A DNA stretch of 36,670 nt from JALZDI01 sp965653225 (GTDB taxonomy: Bacteria > Actinomycetota > Actinomycetes > Propionibacteriales > Nocardioidaceae), in NCBI GenBank assembly GCA_965653225.1, contig CBFGZI010000025.1, positions 1 to 36,670 on the forward strand, written 5' to 3'. The notes under the pieces were generated by a model that worked only from the letters and a program-made list of their open reading frames with translations, was not told where the DNA came from and did not search any database. A program made the position numbers and the translations under genes. The number at the start of each line of letters is the position of its first letter. Positions within the stretch are counted from its first letter, which is position 1. Shown one piece after another: positions 31,128 through 36,670 of this stretch.

Positions 31128-31955
31128 ATGGACAGGCCACTGCCGGAGCTGGCGGACTACGGACGTTTCGTGCGTCGCAACTTCCGCCTGCTGGTGGCCT
31201 GCGCCTCCGTCGGTCTGCTGGTGGCGGCCGGGTGGCACGCGCAGACGCCGCCCACGTACACCTCCACCACGTCGGTGCTGCTGACCCCGGTGCCGGAGTT
31301 CGCCGGGACCGACCCGTCCGGCCGGGCGCCGCGCGAGGTCACCGTCGACACCGACGCGCAGCTGGTGCAGTCGGGCCCGACGCTGACCGCCGTGTCCCGC
31401 GCCGTCGGCGAGGACCCGGCCGACGTCGTCGCCGCGTTCACGCTGTCCGCGCCGCCGCTGACCAACGTGCTCAACATCTCGTTCACCGCGTCCGACCCGC
31501 GTACGGCCCGGCTGGGGGCGGCAACCGCCGGCCGGAGCCTGATCGCGGCCCGCCGGCAGTTCCTCGGGGCCCTGCAGCCACGTGAGACCGCCCAGCTGCA
31601 GGTGGCGGTCGCCCGGCTCGACGACGAGCTGGCGCAGCTGGACGCGACGGACGTCCGCCCGGAGCGACAGGACGCGCTCGGGGAGCGGATCCAGGTGCTG
31701 CGCAACAGGCTCAGGAACCTCTACGCCGCACAGGCACAGCCCGGTCGCATACTCCGTGCCGCGACGCTGCCGACCAGCCCGGACCCCACCGACGTGGAGG
31801 TCCCTCTCACGTCGGGAGCGATGCTGGGCCTGCTGGCCGGCTGCGGGCTCGGCGCGCTGCGCGACAACCGTCAGCGGCGACGCTGGGCGAACTCGGCGAA
31901 CATGGCGTCGACGAGCTCGCCGAACCGCCGGACCGCCTCCCGGGCGCCCGCCTGA
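31128..31955 (+). CDS. Wzz-like polysaccharide chain-length protein without kinase domain
   Basis: The 275-residue protein has two membrane helices (about 22-40 and 230-248) flanking an extracytoplasmic region. The first helix is followed by PTYTSTTSVLLTPVPEF, the typical Wzz beginning; a helical region with QLQVAVARLDDELAQLDA follows, then a short cytosolic tail. Such co-polymerases set polymer length in Wzy-type export. The ATG at 31128 has GGAGGG upstream. The last 85 bp overlap antisense with the Alg13-like gene, so the tail (ANMASTSSPNRRTASRAPA) may be incidental sequence beyond the true domain. Confidence 0.85.
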   Translation: MDRPLPELADYGRFVRRNFRLLVACASVGLLVAAGWHAQTPPTYTSTTSVLLTPVPEFAGTDPSGRAPREVTVDTDAQLVQSGPTLTAVSRAVGEDPADVVAAFTLSAPPLTNVLNISFTASDPRTARLGAATAGRSLIAARRQFLGALQPRETAQLQVAVARLDDELAQLDATDVRPERQDALGERIQVLRNRLRNLYAAQAQPGRILRAATLPTSPDPTDVEVPLTSGAMLGLLAGCGLGALRDNRQRRRWANSANMASTSSPNRRTASRAPA

Positions 31956-32434
31956 GCGAGCTCCTGCTGCGCCGCGCGCGCCGCATCGTCGTCGCTTCTC
32001 GGAGTGGACAGCGCCTGCTCCAGCGCCGTCTGGAACTCGGCCGCCGTGGTCACCACCCGCACCAGGCCGGCGTCGGCCAGCCGCTGGGTGAAGCGCTGCT
32101 GGTGGTCGTCGACGTGCTCACCCAGCGCGGGGTTCCTCGGCACGACCAGCGGCAGGTGTCCATGGCGGCGCGCCTCGGCGATCGTGGACGGACCGCCGTG
32201 GCTGACCACGACAGAGACACCGGCGAGCAGCCGGTCCAGCTCGTTGTGCGCCAGGTACGCCGTGCCGGTCGCCCTCACCGGCGGCTTCGAGGTGCCGTAC
32301 TGGACCAGGCATTCCACGGGTCCGTCCGACCGGGTGGCGAGCCACTGGTCCACCCAGTCGACCAGCCGGTCGAACTGGTGGTAGTCCGTGCCCACCGAGA
32401 CGAGCACCGCCGGCGGCGGTCCGCCGGCGGTCAC
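31871..32434 (-). CDS. Alg13/EpsF-like glycosyltransferase subunit (C-terminal half)
   Basis: The 187-residue protein corresponds to the nucleotide-sugar-binding half of a GT28-type enzyme. It starts TAGGPPPAVLVSVGTDYHQFDRLV and has VVVSHGGPSTIAEARRHGHLPLVVPR, the classical sugar-nucleotide site. It should work with the overlapping Alg14-like subunit, as in PssE/PssD or EpsF/EpsE, to add a sugar to the lipid-linked EPS repeat unit. Its GTG overlaps the partner's TGA by four bases. The 3' end overlaps the convergent Wzz-like gene. Confidence 0.88.
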   Translation of the reverse strand: MTAGGPPPAVLVSVGTDYHQFDRLVDWVDQWLATRSDGPVECLVQYGTSKPPVRATGTAYLAHNELDRLLAGVSVVVSHGGPSTIAEARRHGHLPLVVPRNPALGEHVDDHQQRFTQRLADAGLVRVVTTAAEFQTALEQALSTPRSDDDAARAAQQELAQAGAREAVRRFGELVDAMFAEFAQRRR

Positions 32435-32922
32435 AGCAGGCCGCCGATCACACGTGCGTCGGGGTAGAACCGCTGCTGTTCCTCCCACTGTGCGCAGAAC
32501 AGCGTCGTGAACGGGTGGCACAGCCGCGCGGTCAGGGTCGGGGTGTCCAGCCGGTCGTACACCTCGATGTACGCGGTCGGGATGCCGATGACCTTGGCCA
32601 CCACGAAGAACGGCAGCGCGACCCCGGCGCCGGTCGAGACCACCAGGTCGGGTCGTTCTCGCGACAGCAGCCGCAACGCCAGCACGAGGTTGCGCAGCAG
32701 GTTCCACACGTTGCGGGTCGTCGGGTGGTACGCCCAACGGACCCGCTCGCGCGCGAGCAGCGACTCCGCGTCGGGGGTCCGGAACGTCACCCAGGTGCGC
32801 CGGCGCGCCGACCACCACGGTTCGAGCGCGTACAGCTGGGCGAGGTGTCCACCACTGGACCCCACCAAAAAAACGTGCGCGGCCGCGCCTACCGGCGACC
32901 GCGACTCGATACGACCACGCAC
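32431..32922 (-). CDS. Alg14/EpsE-like glycosyltransferase subunit (membrane-anchoring half)
   Basis: The 163-residue protein has VFLVGSSGGHLAQLYAL, the hallmark N-terminal loop of Alg14/PssD, then RPDLVVSTGAGVALPFFVVAKVIGIPTAYIEVYDR, with a hydrophobic patch for membrane contact. It recruits the Alg13-like subunit to lipid-linked acceptor. I chose the GTG at 32922, which has AGGGG eight bases upstream; GTG at 32931 overlaps that site. The two subunits form a tight operon read leftward and diverge from the second Wzz-like gene. Confidence 0.87.
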   Translation of the reverse strand: MRGRIESRSPVGAAAHVFLVGSSGGHLAQLYALEPWWSARRRTWVTFRTPDAESLLARERVRWAYHPTTRNVWNLLRNLVLALRLLSRERPDLVVSTGAGVALPFFVVAKVIGIPTAYIEVYDRLDTPTLTARLCHPFTTLFCAQWEEQQRFYPDARVIGGLL

Positions 32923-33067
32923 GAGCGCCACCCCTCATCAGGTGCCGCCCCCCACAAGGAAGATACGCCTGCGATGCAATTCCCAAGCGAGATTGCGATT
33001 CTCCAGCGAGATCGCCCGGGCGTGGGTCACCCTCTTCCTAGACAGAACGTCCATTCCCGGGGGGGAC

Positions 33068-34669
33068 ATGGAAAACGACAAAGCGTCCTTCAGCGCGCAA
33101 TCCGGGCTGGTGCTGGCCGCGGTGCGTCATCACGCGCTGCTCATCGCCGTCTGCGCGCTGGGTGGGCTGGTGCTCGCGGGCCTGGTGACGGTGGCGCGAC
33201 CGGCGACCTACGTGGCGACCGCCAGCGTCCTGGTCAACCCCGCCCAGGGGAACCCGTTCGCGCCGCAGCAGGAGGGCGACTCCCTGATCAGCCTCGAGAC
33301 CGAGGCCCAGGTCGTGCAGTCCGACGCGGTCACGGCCCTGGCGCTGAAACAGCTGCCGGACGGGGTCACCAGCGGCGCCCTGCAGGACGGGCTCACGGTG
33401 GTCATCCCGCCGAACACCCAGGTGCTGCAGATCTCCGCGCGGGCGCCCGGTGCGCTGGCCGCCCAGCGACGAGCCCAGGCGTACGCGACCGCCTACCTGG
33501 ACTTCCGGCGGCAGCAGGCTCTCCGGACGCTGAACCAGCAGCTCGCGTCGATCGAGCAGCAGATCGCCCGGGCCAACGACCAGCTGCAGGCGGCCAGCGC
33601 CGCAGCGGCAAGGGCCAAGACCAGCGACGAGCTGGCGTTCCAGCAGGAGCTCGAGCAGGCCCTGAACGACGAGCTGGTCGAGCTGCGCGCGAGCCGCGTG
33701 ACCCAGGTCCAGGACTCGCTGACCCAGCCGGGCCGGGTCATCTCCCCGGCCCAGCAGCCGGCCCAGCCGGCCGGTATGCCTCGCGCCCTCCTGCTGCTCG
33801 CGGGAGTCGTGGCCGGCCTGTTCCTCGGGCTGGTGCTCGCGCTGGTGCGTGAGACCCGCAGCGACACGGTCTACGAGGTGGCCGAGATCGAGGAGGCGGG
33901 CGTGCCGGTGGTGGCCGCGCTGCGCCGCCGCTCCCGTGCCTACTCCGACCAGTCCGCGACCGACGACATGATCCGGCACCTGCGCGCCCACGTGATGGCC
34001 ACGGTGCCCACGCCGGCGGTGGTCGCCGTCGGTACCTGTTCGCCGCGGCTGGACGAACCGGGCATCGCCGCTCGGCTGAGCACGTTCCTCGGCCGGGCCG
34101 GGGTGAAGGTCGTGCTCGTCGATGCCGCTCCCGGGAACCTGGACCCGACGGGGACCGTGGCCCCCGGACACGGGCCCGGCCTGGCGGAGATGCTGCTCGA
34201 CGAGCGGCTTCGCAGGCAGGACCTGCTGGTCGCGGAGAACTCGCGTCTGTCGGTCCTGCCGCGCGGCCCGCGGTTCGAGGAGGCGGTCGACCGGTTCGTG
34301 CCGGCCTCGCTGGAGGACACGCTGGGGCGGCTGAGCTCCAGGGCGGACTTCGTCGTGCTGCGCGTGCCCAGCCTGCTGCAGGCGCAAGGCGAGGCCACCC
34401 TGGCGGTCGCCGAGCAGGTCCTGCTCGTCCTCACCCCCGGTGTCACGACGCGAACCGAGATCGAGACGGCGCTCGCCCGCATCCACGAGGCCGGCTGTGA
34501 CCTTCTCGGAGCGGTGGTCAATGCGCCCGCGCCGTGGTGGTCGCGCCGGCGGCTCGGGCGCCCGGCGGGAAGTAGGGTCACCCGCAGGCCGGCCGGCGGT
34601 CACGTCATGGCGCGACCGTCTCAGGGCAACGCGGTACTGGGTGGCGAGTCGCCGCCATGGCCGACGTAG
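33068..34669 (+). CDS. Wzz-like protein fused to a degenerate tyrosine-kinase (BY-kinase) domain
   Basis: The 533-residue protein has a Wzz domain with membrane helices at about 23-43 and 238-260, a coiled-coil region at about 155-215 (QQLASIEQQIARANDQLQAA), and a Pro-rich approach to the second helix. A cytosolic P-loop-like domain follows at about 300-500. In active BY-kinases this domain begins with a GKS/GKT Walker A; here the matching place reads VAVGTCSPRLDEPGIAARLS with no lysine-serine pair. The later VKVVLVDAAPGN and ADFVVLRVPS are weakened Walker A' and B motifs, and no tyrosine cluster ends the protein. It is probably a non-catalytic regulator of EPS polymerisation. The last 49 bp overlap a convergent sulfotransferase gene. 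Confidence 0.85.
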   Translation: MENDKASFSAQSGLVLAAVRHHALLIAVCALGGLVLAGLVTVARPATYVATASVLVNPAQGNPFAPQQEGDSLISLETEAQVVQSDAVTALALKQLPDGVTSGALQDGLTVVIPPNTQVLQISARAPGALAAQRRAQAYATAYLDFRRQQALRTLNQQLASIEQQIARANDQLQAASAAAARAKTSDELAFQQELEQALNDELVELRASRVTQVQDSLTQPGRVISPAQQPAQPAGMPRALLLLAGVVAGLFLGLVLALVRETRSDTVYEVAEIEEAGVPVVAALRRRSRAYSDQSATDDMIRHLRAHVMATVPTPAVVAVGTCSPRLDEPGIAARLSTFLGRAGVKVVLVDAAPGNLDPTGTVAPGHGPGLAEMLLDERLRRQDLLVAENSRLSVLPRGPRFEEAVDRFVPASLEDTLGRLSSRADFVVLRVPSLLQAQGEATLAVAEQVLLVLTPGVTTRTEIETALARIHEAGCDLLGAVVNAPAPWWSRRRLGRPAGSRVTRRPAGGHVMARPSQGNAVLGGESPPWPT

Positions 34670-35586
34670 CCGTACCGGACGCGTAGCGGGAACGTCAGGG
34701 AGGCCACCAGGCGCCGGCGGCTCGCCGGCATCTTCCTGCGCCAGGCCTCATCGGCCCGGACGGTGACGGTGCCGGTGGAGAACCGCATCGGGTTGCCCGA
34801 CACGGTGTGGTTGGGCCGCAGCAGCACCTGCCCCGGCGGTGCGCCCAGGTCCTGGGGCGCCTCCTGGCCGAGGTACTCCGCCACCAGACCCACGGTCTCG
34901 GCGGGTGCGTGCACGAAGTCCTCGTACCGCACGTGCAGACGTGGTGTGCCCGCCGCACCGAGCGCCTCGAACATCGTGTTCTGGCTCAGCCACCGGACGC
35001 TCGACTTGAGCGCGGAGTACCGCGCCATGTAGGTCACCGTGTCGGCGACCTCGGGGCGGCTCACCTCCTTGCTCCACGAGTAGGCCACCCCGCGGCTGTC
35101 GCGGGTGACGTGCACGAGGCGCAGGTCGAGGTCCTCGTCCCAACGCAGGCAGGCGGCGAGCGAGACGTGCTTGCTGGAGTCGATGACCACCTCGGCCTGG
35201 GCCACCTCGAGGACCGCGGAGTAGATGCGTCGGTAGACCGCGTCGTACTCGCGCACCCGGCGCAGGAAGGCGGAGCCGGGGCGAGGCGCCAGCAGCCTCG
35301 GGACGAACCGGTTGCGGTCCACCGAGCGCCGCAGGGCCAGCACTTCCTCGGCGTGGGCGCGCTCCCAGCCGCCGAACGCCCGCGAGCCGACATCGCGCCA
35401 GAAGGGGCAGTCGTGGAACCGCTGGCCACAGCCGCACAGCTGGTTCTCCAGCACGCCGCGCTGCCAGATGTGCACGAGCTCGCCGACTGCGCACACGTTC
35501 GGGAGGCCGCCGAGGCACAGCTCGAGCAGCGTGGACCCGCTGCGGCCCAGGCCTCCGACGTAACCGACCAAGGGCCTTCCAGCCAT
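34621..35586 (-). CDS. Sulfotransferase, PAPS-dependent family (first of three)
   Basis: The 321-residue protein has the 5'-phosphosulfate loop GGLGRSGSTLLE near the N terminus and the 3'-phosphate motif HVTRDSRGVAYSWS at about residues 158-171. A cysteine-rich segment (LCGCGQRFHDCPFW) may bind metal or form disulfides. Such enzymes move sulfate from PAPS to hydroxyls of carbohydrates or lipids. It lies 23 bp downstream of a second sulfotransferase on the same strand. The context suggests sulfation of the EPS made by the neighbouring genes; glycolipid is an alternative acceptor. Confidence 0.88.
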   Translation of the reverse strand: MAGRPLVGYVGGLGRSGSTLLELCLGGLPNVCAVGELVHIWQRGVLENQLCGCGQRFHDCPFWRDVGSRAFGGWERAHAEEVLALRRSVDRNRFVPRLLAPRPGSAFLRRVREYDAVYRRIYSAVLEVAQAEVVIDSSKHVSLAACLRWDEDLDLRLVHVTRDSRGVAYSWSKEVSRPEVADTVTYMARYSALKSSVRWLSQNTMFEALGAAGTPRLHVRYEDFVHAPAETVGLVAEYLGQEAPQDLGAPPGQVLLRPNHTVSGNPMRFSTGTVTVRADEAWRRKMPASRRRLVASLTFPLRVRYGYVGHGGDSPPSTALP

Positions 35587-35609
35587 GCAGCGACCCTACC
35601 GACGAACGC

Positions 35610-36467
35610 TCACACCTGCGCCGAGCGCGTCCAGCGGCGGCGCAGGTCGAGGCCGAACAGCTCGTCGACCATGTCGATCTCCGGGCCGAGCCGCTCCCAC
35701 ACGTAGGCCACGTCGGAGGGGTCGACCTCGTTCGCCGCCGGCGGGACCGGGCGGTACAGCGCACGCTGCACCAGCGGTGAGCGCTTGACCCTGCCGACGG
35801 TCCGCGCACCGTCGTGCTCGCGGATCCACTCCGCGACCCGGCGTACGGACCTGGCCAGCACGGCAGACCTGGGCTCGCTGGCCGGGAGCCGGGCCTTCAG
35901 CAGGTCGGGCTCGAGGGGGAACCGGGTGACGCCGAGCCAGTCGGTCGTGCCGTCGATGAACGACTGCGGGTCCTGCTGCAGGTCGTCGAACAACGCGACA
36001 TGGAGGCACTCGCGCGGGAAGTGCTCCAGGTACCTGGAAAGGGCGCTGCCGTAGCGGCCGTGGTCCAGCAGCTCGGGATGGGCGTCGAGCGCCTCCCGGA
36101 ACGTGCCGATCTCGATGCCGTGCTTGAGGTAGTGCAGGTACGACGAGTGCGCACGCGCAGCCGGCTCCCGCAGCGTCACCATGAGGTTCACCGGGCCCAG
36201 GCAGCTCCGGATCCGCTCCGGCGCCTCCGGCTCGAACAGGTAGTCCTGGCAGACCTCGCCGACGACCAGGGACGTCTCCGGTGCCTGGCGGAACTGTGCC
36301 CGGTACCAGTCCAGCCCGCGGTCGAAGTAGCGGTCGAAGAAGTACAGGTCCTTGGCCTCGGTCAGGAACACCTGCGGATGGCGGAGCAGCACCTCGTGCA
36401 GCCACGACGACCCGGCCTTGTCGGGACCGATGTAGAGGAAGTTCGGCAGCCTGCCGGGCTGAGTCAC
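35610..36467 (-). CDS. Sulfotransferase, heparan-type family (second of three)
   Basis: The 285-residue protein has the PAPS loop IGPDKAGSSWLHEVL, with lysine in the expected place, and the 3'-phosphate-binding segment TLREPAARAHSSYLHY. The middle part DLYFFDRYFDRGLDWYRAQF is typical of carbohydrate sulfotransferases. The GTG at 36467 has GGAGGTGACACC in front; the upstream frame to 36596 belongs to the preceding gene. It overlaps that gene's stop by four bases (GTGA), so the sulfotransferases are translationally coupled. Confidence 0.9.
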   Translation of the reverse strand: MTQPGRLPNFLYIGPDKAGSSWLHEVLLRHPQVFLTEAKDLYFFDRYFDRGLDWYRAQFRQAPETSLVVGEVCQDYLFEPEAPERIRSCLGPVNLMVTLREPAARAHSSYLHYLKHGIEIGTFREALDAHPELLDHGRYGSALSRYLEHFPRECLHVALFDDLQQDPQSFIDGTTDWLGVTRFPLEPDLLKARLPASEPRSAVLARSVRRVAEWIREHDGARTVGRVKRSPLVQRALYRPVPPAANEVDPSDVAYVWERLGPEIDMVDELFGLDLRRRWTRSAQV

Positions 36468-36670
36468 GGTGTCACCTCCGTGCCGGTCGCGGTGCCCGCG
36501 CGGAACCGGACGCTCTTGTTGACCAGGTCGTGCAGCACGGGTGCAGTGATCTCCTCGATGCGCCGGACATCCTCGGGCTCGACGTCGGCGCGCCACCCCT
36601 CCGCCACCTCCGCCGGTGTCCGGTCGAACCGGTGCAGCTGGGGTGCCGCATGGGCACCTGCGTGGTGGTC
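36464..36670 (-). CDS. Sulfotransferase-like protein, C-terminal part (cut by the window edge)
   Basis: The final 68 codons of a leftward gene enter from the right edge. Its frame runs without a stop from 36670 to TGA at 36464. The segment includes HRFDRTPAEVAEGWRADVEP and then EDVRRIEEITAPVLHDLV. This looks like the closing helix of PAPS sulfotransferases (W-x(4)-L/V-x-P-E-D-V-x-R-I-E), so it is probably a third sulfotransferase. The stop overlaps the next gene's GTG by four bases. The catalytic part is outside the window, so the call rests on the C terminus alone. Confidence 0.65.
   Translation of the reverse strand, partial: DHHAGAHAAPQLHRFDRTPAEVAEGWRADVEPEDVRRIEEITAPVLHDLVNKSVRFRAGTATGTEVTP

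Noticed and set aside
33038..34603. 521-codon leftward frame opposite the Wzz-kinase fusion gene
   Set aside because: Shadow of the real gene; composition is His/Gly/Arg-rich and lacks any fold signal.
36472..36657. 61-codon leftward frame at the right edge
   Set aside because: Arg/Ser/Pro-rich shadow; the true frame is the edge-truncated sulfotransferase end, which stays open to 36670.

Overview
The window is high-GC DNA (about 70% by eye) from an actinobacterium. Evidence for that placement: a mycothiol synthase gene, a GlnR-type regulator, many GTG starts, several apparently leaderless promoters, and a phosphate/sulfur/nitrogen gene neighbourhood that I recall from Mycobacterium (sseC-cysA2-thiX-glnR-like-mshD-phoT) and Streptomyces (pit-pst-ppk-mshD-glnR). 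A member of Propionibacteriales such as Nocardioidaceae would fit, but this is an inference. I saw no rRNA, tRNA, CRISPR array, transposase or phage gene.

Layout. 1-4244: extragenic repeat DNA, then a leftward cassette tetR - SMR efflux pump - M23 lipoprotein peptidase, with a palindromic operator in front of tetR. Next come a rightward haloacid dehalogenase and an AlaX-type tRNA-editing protein, a bidirectional terminator, and a leftward cold-shock gene. 4245-7080: an exported PQQ-type sugar dehydrogenase, an exported peptidoglycan-binding metallopeptidase-like protein, and a small acidic protein. 7167-17398: phosphate block. It has a DUF47/PhoU-like protein plus a Pit transporter (rightward), the pstSCAB operon behind a PHO box (leftward), a MutT1-like Nudix/phosphatase fusion, an exported protein of unknown function, and polyphosphate kinase. 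17500-24729: an esterase, a 381-bp repeat-bearing spacer, mshD, a small membrane protein, glnR, a MoaD/ThiS-like sulfur carrier, a ThiX-like thioredoxin, and a sulfur operon (Cys-containing leader peptide - DUF4395 - thiosulfate sulfurtransferase - sseC). A membrane-anchored discoidin-like protein follows. 24733-29649: two tandem LytR-CpsA-Psr (LCP) ligases, dtd, a BKACE-family enzyme, a DsrE-family protein, a tiny membrane protein and a VOC-family protein.

29650-36670: an exopolysaccharide (EPS) locus. It contains a Tat-exported GH26-like glycoside hydrolase, a Wzz-like chain-length protein, an Alg14/Alg13-type split glycosyltransferase, a second Wzz-like protein fused to a degenerate tyrosine-kinase domain, and three sulfotransferases in a row, the last cut by the window edge. 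Together they suggest a sulfated surface polysaccharide. The two upstream LCP proteins could attach polymers to the wall, although that link is indirect.

The most striking non-coding features are: (i) a leaderless 25-residue Cys-containing leader peptide followed by a two-part stem-loop in front of the sulfur operon; (ii) two dispersed repeat modules shared by 1-222 and 18566-18815; (iii) hairpins built around the stop codons of several convergent gene pairs; (iv) tandem repeats that start at or include stop codons; and (v) convergent genes with antisense-overlapping, low-complexity 3' ends.
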